Shown one piece after another: positions 53,345-62,650 of a stretch of 64,000 bases of DNA. Within the stretch, counting starts at the first letter, position 1; each line of letters starts with the position of its first letter. The stretch lies in NCBI GenBank assembly GCA_002720855.1, contig PBIN01000015.1:124001-188000 (forward strand), written 5' to 3'. The notes beneath the pieces are model-generated. The model made no database searches, was not told where the DNA came from, and saw nothing but the letters and a program-made list of their open reading frames with translations. The position numbers and the translations under genes were made by a program. This DNA comes from Rhodospirillaceae bacterium (GTDB taxonomy: Bacteria > Pseudomonadota > Alphaproteobacteria > MPNO01 > UBA2964).

Positions 53345-55084
53345 CTATTTTCGGCTATCGTCAACGGCGGCCTGTTCAGCTTGCCGCATTCCTTCAATTA
53401 ATTGCCGCGCCGCAGAGTCGGGAACACCAGTAGCCGTCAAAACAAGTTCACTTAGCTTGAGGCTGGCTTCCGTCGTTTCGGGCACGACGTGATCCGCGCC
53501 CGAGCTTACAAGCTGGGTCGCATGATCGATATCTCTCGCTCGGGCGAATATTGTAAGGTTGGGCCAATGTCGATGAGCAGCCGTAACAACATGCTGGGCA
53601 GCTTGCGGGCTGTCCATCGTAACAACTAAAGCTGCCGCATTCTCGACACCCAATTTCCGCAGCATGTCGGGCTTACTTGCATCACCCAGGTAAATACTGC
53701 CGCCGTCGTTTCTAAACTGTGTAACCACGCCGGCATCAATATCGATACCGATATGCATCTGTTGTTGTGTTTCCAGAACGCTGCCAAGCAGCTGTCCAAC
53801 CCGACCATAGCCTACGATTATAGTGTGACCGGAGATTTGTTCAGGAACATCATGAATGGATTGATTGGCACTGATTTGCCTTGCTTCGACAACACGGGCA
53901 AGCCACCGAGCCAGTTGTGCAACGGGTGGCGTCGCCATCATGGTCAAAGCGGTGACGACAATCATAAATTGGGATGTTTCTGGTGACAGCAGCCCACCGG
54001 CAAGAGCCAGCGCGACGATTACAAAGGCAAACTCACCGGCCTGACCCAGCAAAAGAGCCAGTTCAAGAGCGACTGCGCGCGGCTCCCGGAATGTTCTTGC
54101 CAGCGTATAGAGGACGAGACCTTTGATCAGAAACAATCCGATTGCTGATCCAATTAATAGTAAAGGGGAAGCTGCGAGCGCAGCGAGGTCCACGGACATA
54201 CCAACCGACATAAAAAACAGTCCGAGTAGCAGCCCTTTGAACGGCTCAATATCAACTTCGATTTCATGGCGATACTCCGTTTCAGCCAGCAGCAGACCGG
54301 CCAGAAATGCGCCGAGCGCCATCGATAACCCTGCCTTTTCCGTTGCCAGTGCTGTACCCATGATCACTAGCAGAACAAGGCCGAGAAACATTTCACGACG
54401 TGCAAAATTTCCAATGAATCGAAATAGCGGACGAATTATCAGGCGGCCTGCCACAAGAATAATCGCGATGGCAGCCAGAGCCTGTCCCATCGCCCATGCA
54501 AATCCTTCGGAAACAGAACCATGAGACTCAGATGCCAGGGCGCCAACCAGGAACAGTACGGGCAAGACCGCCAGGTCCTGAAATAGCAAAACAGAAAATC
54601 CGGTTCGCCCCACCCGTGTACCGAGCCGTCGGTTGTCCGTCAGGACCTGCATAACTATCGCTGTTGAGGATAAAGCAAAACCCGCACCTAAAACGATGGA
54701 CGCTGACAGGCTGTTATTAAAGAGATACGCAATTACCGCGATAACAACGCCTGTAAGTATTACCTGCGTGCCACCGAGTCCGAACACCAGGTTCCGCATC
54801 GCCCAAAGTCGGGCCGTAGATAGTTCGAGCCCAATCATAAAAAGAAGAAATACGATTCCGAGTTCTGCCAGCGCCCGAACGCCATCAACATCGGAAATGA
54901 CCATGATACCGATCCATGGAACCACGTCGTCCAGCTGAGCCAACCCGTAGGGGCCGATTAACAATCCAACACCCAGAAAACCGAGGACCGGGCTAATTTT
55001 TATGCGATGAACAAGAGGCACCACAATTCCTGCGGCGACGAGAAAAATTATTACTTCGCGAAGTTCAAGTGCATGCAATGTCAT
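53345..55084 (-). CDS. KefB/KefC-like CPA2 cation:proton antiporter with RCK domain
   Basis: 579 residues. About 12 hydrophobic helices occupy residues 8-385, including IKISPVLGFLGVGLLIGPYG near residue 30 and the core motif LGAGFALSSTAIVMQVL (about 134). A TrkA-N/RCK Rossmann domain begins near residue 419 (HTIIVGYGRVGQLLG) and binds NAD or a related ligand. It exchanges K+ or Na+ for protons across the inner membrane. The ATG lies three bases after the DUF1116 stop, so it shares a transcript with the molybdenum hydroxylase and DUF1116 genes. Confidence 0.92.
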   Translation of the reverse strand: MTLHALELREVIIFLVAAGIVVPLVHRIKISPVLGFLGVGLLIGPYGLAQLDDVVPWIGIMVISDVDGVRALAELGIVFLLFMIGLELSTARLWAMRNLVFGLGGTQVILTGVVIAVIAYLFNNSLSASIVLGAGFALSSTAIVMQVLTDNRRLGTRVGRTGFSVLLFQDLAVLPVLFLVGALASESHGSVSEGFAWAMGQALAAIAIILVAGRLIIRPLFRFIGNFARREMFLGLVLLVIMGTALATEKAGLSMALGAFLAGLLLAETEYRHEIEVDIEPFKGLLLGLFFMSVGMSVDLAALAASPLLLIGSAIGLFLIKGLVLYTLARTFREPRAVALELALLLGQAGEFAFVIVALALAGGLLSPETSQFMIVVTALTMMATPPVAQLARWLARVVEARQISANQSIHDVPEQISGHTIIVGYGRVGQLLGSVLETQQQMHIGIDIDAGVVTQFRNDGGSIYLGDASKPDMLRKLGVENAAALVVTMDSPQAAQHVVTAAHRHWPNLTIFARARDIDHATQLVSSGADHVVPETTEASLKLSELVLTATGVPDSAARQLIEGMRQAEQAAVDDSRK

Positions 55085-55087
55085 CTT

Positions 55088-56284
55088 TTAAACTACCGCG
55101 TCGCAGGCTGCTGCAAACGGGGCAATGGGTGGTCGGTAAATTCCGGCTCCTAACCCACCATTCACTCCGTATTTGTCAGCAATACCAAGCTCGACAATGG
55201 GGGTGGAATTCTCTTCTACAACCGCCTGCGCCGATAGTCCGACGCGCGCCCTGCTTTTTGTCATTCCGGGATGTGTAGCCAGGAGGATTTTTTCAGGCAG
55301 TTCGAAAATGTCATCCGGCGTAAAACCGGCGTGGAGGGCTTGCATATCGGGGCAATAACTTTGCGCCATTGCCCCCAAACCAAGTCCCTCAGCAACGGCA
55401 CTATCTCCGAAAGCTCCAACGCATGTGTGAACAGTATGCGGTTCACGAATATTTCCTAATGGAGCGCTTGCCGGGCAGGTGAACCACTTCCCTGGTAGTC
55501 CGGCAACTTGCAGCCCAAATTCGTCACCATTGCCGCCAAATGCTGTAATGATTGTACTATGATCGGTTCCAATCGCGCTGGACAGGATAAGTTTCGATGC
55601 CGCCATCCAGAAATTCAGATGAAAAAACGGCCATTTTCCGATAAAGGCGCTGGTTTCTGATCCCGCGAATTCAGCATCTAACCGGTCGTGGATTATAGTC
55701 ACTAACAATTTATGCGCTTCAATGTGCCGCAAATGGCCATCGTCGCCTCGGGTCAATGCTTCATCGATTATTGGGAGCCATTGAATTGGGTCGTCTACGG
55801 GCACCGTGGATATGTCTTCTGCTACAGTGTTATTGAGAAACTGCAAGAACTCGAGCGCTGCTTCACTTTTATAGCCATACCTAGGGACCGGATCAGCCCC
55901 CGTACCGCCGCCATTTAGCGGCGCCCAGGCTCGATGCTCCGGTACATTGAGATCGACAAATTCGGTCAACCGCATTGAAGGTGAAACGACTGCAGCCATC
56001 GGCGTCACGACGCTCCAATCCTGCGCCGGTTCAAATTGAATCTCACCGTCAGCGATGAGCCTATCGGCATCTGACAGCGTAGATGCCCAGCCTTCGAAAA
56101 CACAGGCTACTGCAGCTGAGTTCAAAATGGGTGTTATCAAATTGTGTGACGGTTCTGCGGGCGGCCCGCAATGCAATAGCGTGCGATCAGAAAGACCAAA
56201 TGCTTCGGATGCTGTAACGACGCGCCGCCAAGCAGGAACTACGGAGAGCATTTTTTTGACTGCACGCCTGTCTACATCGATCAT
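55088..56284 (-). CDS. Second DUF1116 (AllG/YlbE-like) protein, without FdrA or AllH partners
   Basis: 398 residues. It aligns by eye with the AllG-like product at 30439-31689: TLLHCGPPAEPSHNLITPIL versus MILHAGPPITWDRMCGPMQ, VACVFEGWAS versus IIVFEGWAK, a central GDEFGLQVAGLPGKWFTCPA versus GTEFGIRVSGTGDEWFTAPV, and PIVELGIADKYGVNGGLGAG versus PTINTGIAHREPGVGQVGAG. It is about 18 residues shorter and clearly diverged. Its ATG overlaps the molybdenum-hydroxylase stop (ATGA). No FdrA, DUF2877 or carbamate kinase gene lies near it, so its partners and reaction are unknown. Confidence 0.82.
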   Translation of the reverse strand: MIDVDRRAVKKMLSVVPAWRRVVTASEAFGLSDRTLLHCGPPAEPSHNLITPILNSAAVACVFEGWASTLSDADRLIADGEIQFEPAQDWSVVTPMAAVVSPSMRLTEFVDLNVPEHRAWAPLNGGGTGADPVPRYGYKSEAALEFLQFLNNTVAEDISTVPVDDPIQWLPIIDEALTRGDDGHLRHIEAHKLLVTIIHDRLDAEFAGSETSAFIGKWPFFHLNFWMAASKLILSSAIGTDHSTIITAFGGNGDEFGLQVAGLPGKWFTCPASAPLGNIREPHTVHTCVGAFGDSAVAEGLGLGAMAQSYCPDMQALHAGFTPDDIFELPEKILLATHPGMTKSRARVGLSAQAVVEENSTPIVELGIADKYGVNGGLGAGIYRPPIAPFAAACDAVV

Positions 56285-58632
56285 TCTCTGTTCTCCGCGC
56301 CTTTGATCAAGTCAAACAAACGGCTCGGTGACATCGGAAGGCGGTCAACAACCACCCCTATGTCCTTGAAAGCATCGTTTACTGCATTCGCGATTGCGGC
56401 AGGCGGTCCAATAGCACCTCCCTCGCCCAAGCCTTTTTGACCAAATACTGAAAATGGCGATGGCGTTTCCATGTGGTCAATTTCAACGTTCGGCATTTCA
56501 CAAGCGCTTGGTAGTAGGTATTCCGCCAGTGTGTTGGCCATTGGCTGCCCGTTTTCGTCATACGGCATTTCTTCAAACAGTGCCGTTCCAATACCCTGAG
56601 CGGTGCCACCGACAACCTGTCCATCAACTACCATCGGATTGATCAAAACGCCGCCATCTTCGACGATAACATAGTCCAGAATCTCGACGTCGCCGATCTC
56701 GGGATCAACCGCGACCACGCAACCATGCGCGGCGTAGGAAAACGTTCCGCTATCAGGGTCTGGCCGGTACCCTTCGGTAATTTCAAGCCCGTTTGCCGCA
56801 AGTGCAGGCGGCAAGTCCTGTGGTGCTTTGTACCAGGTCCTTGCGATGTCTGAGATTGCTACTTCTCCAGAAGCCGATCTCACCGCGCCAGCTGACAGAG
56901 ACACATCACCCAATTCCGACTGCAAGAGATAAGCCCCAATTCGCAGAATCCGGTCAGCCAGTGTTTTACAACTTTCAGAGACCGCGCCTCCCGCCATGAC
57001 CGCGCACCGAGAGCCCCAGGTACCCGTTGAATAGGGCGTGTATCCGGTGTCACCATGAACGACTTTCACAACGTTGGTATTGATCGTCAAAACTTCGGCA
57101 GCGATTTGCGCCAAAGTCGTTTCAAGACTTTGACCGTGCGACTGCACCCCGACACGGATCTCAAGTCCGCCGTCGGGCGTTAGACGGATCGCGGCTTGTT
57201 CATAGCCCGGAACCATTGGTATGCCCCATCCAGAATAAACCGAGGTCCCATGGGCAGCTTGTTCACAAAATATCGACAAGCCGACGCCAATGCGTCTTCC
57301 ATCAGCCTCCCCTGCCGCCTGCCGCGCGCGCACCGCCGAGACGTCGATCGCTTTCGCAACGCGCTTCATACACCCCGGATAATCTCCGGAATCGAAGAGT
57401 TTCTTGGTTACATTGGTAAATGGCATCTTCTCGGGATGCGGCAAATTCTTGATCCGCATCTCATGAGGCTCAATGCCTAGTTGCCGGGCCAGCGGGTCAA
57501 TCAGGGTTTCAAGTGCGAAGCAAACGCCGGTTCTGGCGACACCGCGATACGGCAATATGGGCGGCTTATTTGTAGCAGATGACCAGGTACGGCAGCGAAA
57601 TCCGGGAAAATCATAGGGTCCCGGCAATATGCTGGCTATTTGTGCCGCTTCCAGACAGGCGGAAAAGGGATAAGCCGAGTATGCACCGGCATCAACTGTT
57701 GCCTCGCATTCAACCGCCAGCAATTTCCCGTCAGCCGCTGCATAGGCAGTAATCTCGTAATAATGTTCTCGGCAATTGGCATTGGCGCTAAGTTGTTCAC
57801 GCCTGTCTTCTATCCAGCAAACCGGTTGCCCCATCCGAATGGCCATCCACGACAGGGCGACTTCCTCCGCCAGTAAAATTCCCTTATACCCGAACCCACC
57901 GCCAACATCGGGGGCGACAATGCGCACCTGGCCTTCGTCGAGGCCAAGACATTCGGCGAGACCTGTTCTCACAATATGCGGCATCTGGGTGGCGCTTGTG
58001 AGCGTCAGCAACTCCAGCCGCTTGTCCCATTCGGCGACGACGCCGCGCCCTTCAATCGGCGCCATCGACTGGCGTGCCGTCTGGAATGTACGCGTCACCG
58101 TGGCTGCTGCCTGCTGTTTTAACGCTTCTATATCCGCATCAGCTTCGATAAAGGTTTCCAGAAAGACGTTGTCATCCCACTCATCGTGAACCAGCGGCGC
58201 GTTTTCTTCGCGAGCTTGGACCATGTCGGAAACGACCGGTAATGGATCGATTTCAACGTCGACCTGACTGGCCAGATCCTCGGCCTCACCGCGTGTATCA
58301 GCAACACAGGCAGCAATCATTTCACCCACATAGCGAACCTTTTCATTCGCAAAAATGGGCTGCAAAGACGATTTAAATCCGGGCAATCCCGAATCGGCAC
58401 GTATCGGTGAAACACCCACCAAATCGCCAGCGACGAAAACATCCTGTTCTCGTCCTACTGGTTTGGTGACCCTTATATGTCGTCCATGCGCCACAGGACT
58501 TCGGACAAAAGCGACCTCGCGCATACCGAACCGTTTGATATCGGCCACGAATTCTCCGCGTCCGCGCAAGTAACGTTCGTCTTCCTTGCGGATAACAGAT
58601 TTACCTACACCACCGGTCGCAATCGGTTTCAT
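56281..58632 (-). CDS. Molybdenum hydroxylase large subunit (CoxL/XdhB type), orphan
   Basis: 783 residues from the ATG at 58632, which has AGGG six bases upstream; the longer frame to 58722 is not needed. It starts GVGKSVIRKEDERYLRGRG, the hammerhead domain. Cofactor motifs are VGGGFGYKGILLAEEVAL, PYRGVARTGVCFALE, SHGQSLETTLAQIAAEVL and GQKGLGEGGAIGPPAAIANA, with the catalytic glutamate in GEGG. There is no adjacent FAD or Fe-S subunit. It is coupled to the DUF1116 gene and divergent from the cyclic amidohydrolase, suggesting oxidation of an N-heterocycle whose ring is then opened. Confidence 0.88.
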   Translation of the reverse strand: MKPIATGGVGKSVIRKEDERYLRGRGEFVADIKRFGMREVAFVRSPVAHGRHIRVTKPVGREQDVFVAGDLVGVSPIRADSGLPGFKSSLQPIFANEKVRYVGEMIAACVADTRGEAEDLASQVDVEIDPLPVVSDMVQAREENAPLVHDEWDDNVFLETFIEADADIEALKQQAAATVTRTFQTARQSMAPIEGRGVVAEWDKRLELLTLTSATQMPHIVRTGLAECLGLDEGQVRIVAPDVGGGFGYKGILLAEEVALSWMAIRMGQPVCWIEDRREQLSANANCREHYYEITAYAAADGKLLAVECEATVDAGAYSAYPFSACLEAAQIASILPGPYDFPGFRCRTWSSATNKPPILPYRGVARTGVCFALETLIDPLARQLGIEPHEMRIKNLPHPEKMPFTNVTKKLFDSGDYPGCMKRVAKAIDVSAVRARQAAGEADGRRIGVGLSIFCEQAAHGTSVYSGWGIPMVPGYEQAAIRLTPDGGLEIRVGVQSHGQSLETTLAQIAAEVLTINTNVVKVVHGDTGYTPYSTGTWGSRCAVMAGGAVSESCKTLADRILRIGAYLLQSELGDVSLSAGAVRSASGEVAISDIARTWYKAPQDLPPALAANGLEITEGYRPDPDSGTFSYAAHGCVVAVDPEIGDVEILDYVIVEDGGVLINPMVVDGQVVGGTAQGIGTALFEEMPYDENGQPMANTLAEYLLPSACEMPNVEIDHMETPSPFSVFGQKGLGEGGAIGPPAAIANAVNDAFKDIGVVVDRLPMSPSRLFDLIKGAENRE

Positions 58633-58674
58633 ACGGAACCCTATGATCTGATCACAGTTGATCGCTGTCGTTAT

Positions 58675-58703
58675 GGGGTTCATTATTAAGGCACAGCAAC
58701 CCC
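58675..58703. promoter_or_regulatory. Inverted repeat GGGGTT-N17-AACCCC in divergent promoter region
   Basis: Perfect 6-bp arms with a 17-base spacer lie midway between the molybdenum-hydroxylase start (58632) and the amidohydrolase start (58743). It is a candidate operator for both. Clustered GATC words just left of it (58646-58662) are probably chance. Confidence 0.3.
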
Positions 58704-58742
58704 TTGTCATCACCGCGTGCAATGCACTGCTCGGAGGTAAAT

Positions 58743-59993
58743 ATGGCAGACCAGTATGATCTTGTAATTAAAGGCGGACGCGTGATCGATCCGGCCAACA
58801 ATTTGGACGGCCCGAATGACGTCGGCATAAAAGATGGCAAGATTGCTGCTGTCGCGCAAAACCTTGATGCTAACAGTGCCCAAACCATTGATGCCTCAGG
58901 GAAACTCGTTATCCCTGGCATGATCGACACGCATGCACATGTATTCGAACATGTCAGCGGGCGTTTCGGCATGAACCCTGATCTCGTGGGCGTACGATCA
59001 GGCGTTACCACGGTGATCGATCAGGGCGGACCAAGTTGCATGACGTTTCCCGGTTTCCGAAATTTTATCGCCAAGCCAGCCACAACAAATGTATTGGCGT
59101 TCATATCCATATACACGGTGGGCGGCCTGGAGGGCCATTACTACCCGTATCTATATGGTCCAGGTGGTATCGATGTTGAGGCGTGTTCAAGAGCCGCCGC
59201 CGCCAACACAGACATCGTTAAAGGTATCAAAGCACACGCCGAGCCGGGCGGTATTTCTCGTTGGGGCTTGGAAACTCTCAAGATGGCGAAAGAGGCATCA
59301 CGTGAGGCTGGTATCCCGGTCTACATTCATCTCGGCGAACTTTGGCCGGTTGAGGGCGACGTTGAAATCGACATGGATGCGCGCTTGCCTGAGATTGTCG
59401 CGCTGATCGAAGAAGGCGATATCCTGGCCCACCCCTTCACCCGCCACCCTGGGGGATTTGTGAATAGTGAGGGCAAATTGCATCCGATCGTCAATGAGGC
59501 GATCGATAAGGGGGTTCTCATAGATATCGGCCACGGATCGCACTTCAGTTTTGATATGGCTCGAGCGGTGCTGGACGCGGGAGTCCTGCCGACGACCGTT
59601 GGCGCGGATATGCATGGTTATAACACGCATGTTCCGGCCGAAGCAGGTACTCCGGAAGATCATCCGGACGATGAAATGCATTTGTTTGCCGGCCAGGCCC
59701 AGTTCAGCATGTGTCATGCCATGACTGAGCTCATGGCAATGGGTGTTTCTATGGAAGATACAATCCCAATGGTCAGCTCCCACTGCGCGGAAATGATCGG
59801 CATGGAACAAGAGCTCGGCACATTGGGAATTGGGCGCGTTGCCGACATTTCAGTATTACACGACGAAACCGGCGAATGGACCTTGCATGACAATAGCGGG
59901 GTCGAGGTAAAAACGGAGCGCCGACTCCGACCGGCCTTTTGTATACGCGCAGGCGAATACTTCGAGGCCGACGCGCCAATTCTGCCTGTCTAG
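58743..59993 (+). CDS. Cyclic amidohydrolase/deacetylase (EF_0837/Atu3266-like family)
   Basis: 416 residues from the ATG at 58743, preceded by GGAGGTAAAT. Metal ligands read H64 and H66 (IDTHAHVFEH), a lysine in DIVKGIKAHAEPGG (K160 or K163, the carbamylated position), H196 (VYIHLGE), H230 (ILAHPFTRHPGGF) and D289 (VGADMHGYNTH). The family resembles dihydroorotase and is annotated as amidohydrolase/deacetylase. Its divergence from a molybdenum hydroxylase and DUF1116 suggests it opens the oxidised ring or removes an acyl or carbamoyl group. Confidence 0.83.
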   Translation: MADQYDLVIKGGRVIDPANNLDGPNDVGIKDGKIAAVAQNLDANSAQTIDASGKLVIPGMIDTHAHVFEHVSGRFGMNPDLVGVRSGVTTVIDQGGPSCMTFPGFRNFIAKPATTNVLAFISIYTVGGLEGHYYPYLYGPGGIDVEACSRAAAANTDIVKGIKAHAEPGGISRWGLETLKMAKEASREAGIPVYIHLGELWPVEGDVEIDMDARLPEIVALIEEGDILAHPFTRHPGGFVNSEGKLHPIVNEAIDKGVLIDIGHGSHFSFDMARAVLDAGVLPTTVGADMHGYNTHVPAEAGTPEDHPDDEMHLFAGQAQFSMCHAMTELMAMGVSMEDTIPMVSSHCAEMIGMEQELGTLGIGRVADISVLHDETGEWTLHDNSGVEVKTERRLRPAFCIRAGEYFEADAPILPV

Positions 59994-60002
59994 GGCCACT
60001 CC

Positions 60003-60959
60003 TTGAAGATTAGTCTCGTCACACCGGCCGGAAGACAGTCCCGTGCCGGAAACCGCACGACGGCCGTCCGCTGGGCACGAATTTTTCGGCAACTCGGTCA
60101 TCGGGTTGTCATTACCGAGCAGGATGACGCAACTAATGCCGATATGATGGTCGCTGTTCATGCATGGCGCTCGCACCACACAATTCGGAAATTTTCTGAC
60201 AAATTTCCCAACCGGCCTTTGGTTGTACTACTCGCGGGAACCGATATTTATTCCTTTCAACACAGCCATCCCGAAGAAACTCTGGATTCAATGGATCGTG
60301 CGTCCGCACTCGTTTGTTTACATGACCGCGTCGACCGAGCCATTCCAAAAAGGTTCGGCAAAAAGCTCTATGTCATTTATCAATCTGCACCGCCCTTGAC
60401 GTCTCAACGCGGTCCGAACAAAACAACCTTCGATATTTGCGTGGTAGGTCACCTGCGGGATGAAAAAGATTCGCTCCGTGCGGCATATGCCGCAAAATTA
60501 GCATCGCCCGCTTCCAAACTTCGCGTTATTCACCTTGGCAAGGCACATAACAAGAAATGGGAGGATGCAGCTCAAAAAGAGGCAAAGTCTAACCCACGTT
60601 TTATTTCCCTTGGCGAGGTCCCTGGCTGGCGGGTGCGGCGCCAATTCGCCTCCAGCCATGCGATGGTCATCAGCTCAGTTATGGAAGGGGGTGCCAATGT
60701 CGTCTCCGAAGCAGTATCCGCTGGACTACCGATAATAGCATCAGACATCGACGGTAATATCGGACTACTTGGAGAGGACTATGAAGGCTACTACGCAGTG
60801 CAAAATACTGAAGCACTTGCGACGGCCTTGCAGCGAGCGGAAACCGATCCAAACTTCCTGCCAAGACTTGCAGCTCAATGTAGAAAGAAGCAGAGTCTTT
60901 TTAAGCCTAAAGGGGAAATTGAAGCATGGAAACGACTGCTGCGAGATTTGTGCGAATAA
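60003..60959 (+). CDS. senB: Selenosugar synthase SenB-like glycosyltransferase (TIGR04348 type)
   Basis: 318 residues from a TTG at 60003, with AGGG seven bases upstream. It opens KISLVTPAGRQSRAGNRTTA, followed by the HAWRSHHTIRKF, VVLLAGTDIY, FDICVVGHLRDEKDSLRAA and SVMEGGANVVSEAVSAGLP blocks. This is the GT4-type family recorded next to SelD genes. SenB joins selenophosphate to a UDP-sugar to give a selenosugar, the precursor of selenoneine. An NDH-SelD fusion lies 1.7 kb away on the other strand. No SenA is in the window. It follows the amidohydrolase stop by nine bases. Confidence 0.83.
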   Translation: MKISLVTPAGRQSRAGNRTTAVRWARIFRQLGHRVVITEQDDATNADMMVAVHAWRSHHTIRKFSDKFPNRPLVVLLAGTDIYSFQHSHPEETLDSMDRASALVCLHDRVDRAIPKRFGKKLYVIYQSAPPLTSQRGPNKTTFDICVVGHLRDEKDSLRAAYAAKLASPASKLRVIHLGKAHNKKWEDAAQKEAKSNPRFISLGEVPGWRVRRQFASSHAMVISSVMEGGANVVSEAVSAGLPIIASDIDGNIGLLGEDYEGYYAVQNTEALATALQRAETDPNFLPRLAAQCRKKQSLFKPKGEIEAWKRLLRDLCE

Positions 60960-61813
60960 TTCCGTTGTTCGCTGTCATTGTGGTCATTCTTAATTCGAGT
61001 TCTTCGGCATTGGCGCAGAGTCCCAACTGGACAAAAGACGATCAATCGATCACCCATCCGACCGTAGAAGCCACGCTCAGCGCATTGACGAAACGCCGTG
61101 ATCTGTTAACCGCAAATATCGGTGATTGGGTACTCGCCCGAGATGTTAAAAAGAAAATTATATGGGCTTTCACAAAACCGGCTCTGGCCGCGCACCCGTC
61201 GGTTGTCCGAGAGACTGTAATTGTCGGGCCCGATGGCACAACGACGGCAAAGATCGCTACTCTGTGTGAAGCCATACGCGCCGATTGCGAACTCTTGATG
61301 GCTGATTACAAAAAACTCATTTCCAGAATGAAAACTGAAAAAGAGAAGCGCATCCGAAAACCGAAAAAAGTAAAAACAAGCAAAGCTGGTGCTACAAAAA
61401 CCGAACAAGAGGTTGCACTTCAGCTTGTAGACAGGTTCCTGGCGGCAATTCGCGTCAAGCAGTATCGCGAAGCATACAACCTGACAGCACCAGTCCTAAA
61501 AAAATCCCTTCCTTACGACCGCTATGTAGGACTTCAAAATCGATTATTTGCCCTTGGTGGCGGTAATCCTGCCTATATTTCAACCAAAGTTTTTTGGTAC
61601 CGGAATCCACAAAACAGTCCGGCAGGTCTTTATGCCGTTGTTGAAATTGTCTGCACTATCCCCAAAAAACCTTATTGCAAAGAAATAGTCACGGTTTACA
61701 AACCCCCGAACGGTCGATTTACAGTGTTGCGGCAAAATCGGGACTTCGTCGATCCCGCGACTGAAAGCAATTTGAGACAAGAGAATTTAGGTGGCAATTT
61801 AAATGCTCAATGA
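60926..61813 (+). CDS. Exported protein with C-terminal DUF4019-like domain, first of a pair
   Basis: 295 residues. The signal peptide ends near residue 31 (SSSALAQ). The middle contains a lysine-rich linker (RIRKPKKVKTSKAG, about residues 145-158). The C-terminal domain, from about 165, has QLVDRFLAAIRVKQYREAYN and a GGGNPAYISTKVFWYRNPQ block that recall DUF4019/NTF2-like domains. The next gene encodes the same two-part layout with closely matching blocks. Its ATG lies 34 bases inside the end of senB. Function unknown; it probably acts in the periplasm. Confidence 0.72.
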   Translation: METTAARFVRIIPLFAVIVVILNSSSSALAQSPNWTKDDQSITHPTVEATLSALTKRRDLLTANIGDWVLARDVKKKIIWAFTKPALAAHPSVVRETVIVGPDGTTTAKIATLCEAIRADCELLMADYKKLISRMKTEKEKRIRKPKKVKTSKAGATKTEQEVALQLVDRFLAAIRVKQYREAYNLTAPVLKKSLPYDRYVGLQNRLFALGGGNPAYISTKVFWYRNPQNSPAGLYAVVEIVCTIPKKPYCKEIVTVYKPPNGRFTVLRQNRDFVDPATESNLRQENLGGNLNAQ

Positions 61814-61826
61814 ACCAGGAAGAATG

Positions 61827-62633
61827 ATGGAAATTTAGAGATCTCTTTGGAAACAATCGGCTATTCTTCTTTTGGTTGGGATAGTTTTTACTTCTGCTCA
61901 TGCGCAAGCTTCTCAATTAGCACAAAAACAGAATTCAACCGGCTACCAGACGTTCGATGAGGCTTACAGCGCGCTATCCAGAAAACCTGGCATCGTTAAA
62001 AAAGTACGCCGAAATCTTATTATGATTCGTGACCCCGAAAAAAACGCCGCCTGGCAGTTCACCCGGCCGGGTCATTTTGCCCATCCTTCTGCTTTGAGAT
62101 CAGCAGCGTCATTTCGTTCAAAGGCAGAAGCCAATTCCGGATTTGTTTTCCTCTGCGAAGCCAAAAAAAGAGCTTGCGACCGATTCCGAGAACTTGCCAA
62201 GAACCGCTTATCAGCGAGGATCAAAGCGCTTTTGAAAACCAAGCCGGTTAGGCTCACCTGGAGTCCAAAGATTGCCGATCAAAAGAAAGCACGCACCGTT
62301 ATTCATAGCTACCTCACAGCAATCAGAATGCGAAAATTTCGCGAGGCATATGCGCTTGCAGATCCAGCGTTCAAACAGAAATTTCCACCGCAGAAATTTG
62401 TGGCCCTTCAACGCGTTAACTATGAGCGAGGTGGTGGTGATCCGACATATGTGAGCACGAAACTCGAGTGGTTTAGAAATCCCACTGGTTTACCTCCTGG
62501 AGTTTACGCATGGTTCAGATTGAGCTGCAAAGTGCCTAAAAAAAACTTCTGCGAAGAGACCGTCGTTTTGCGACGCCAGCGTTCTGGTGAAATGCGCGTT
62601 TTCGTTCAAATGCGCAAATTTAAACCCAACTAA
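61827..62633 (+). pseudogene. Exported DUF4019-like paralogue with an amber codon in its signal peptide
   Basis: AGGA sits six bases before the ATG at 61827, in phase with a full coding frame to 62633. That frame reads ATG GAA ATT TAG: the fourth codon is an amber stop at 61836-61838. After it the frame continues RSLWKQSAILLLVGIVFTSA HAQA (split here for length), a complete signal peptide, then a protein matching the 60926-61813 product (PAFKQKFPPQKFVALQ, GGGDPTYVSTKLEWFRNPTG). Restarting at the TTG at 61872 would leave a shortened signal. It is either a recent pseudogene, a suppressed stop, or a base error in the read. Confidence 0.7.
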
Positions 62634-62650
62634 TGCACTGGTCATGCATG

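Noticed and set aside
53345-55084. KefB-like antiporter as a dedicated substrate exporter of the operon
   Set aside because: The TrkA-N domain and CPA2 motifs indicate cation:proton exchange. Nothing in the sequence supports transport of organic compounds.
62634-62650. TGCAxTGGTCATGCA-like repeat between the convergent pseudogene and selD
   Set aside because: Arms are short and imperfect with no T-run, so it is too weak to call a terminator.
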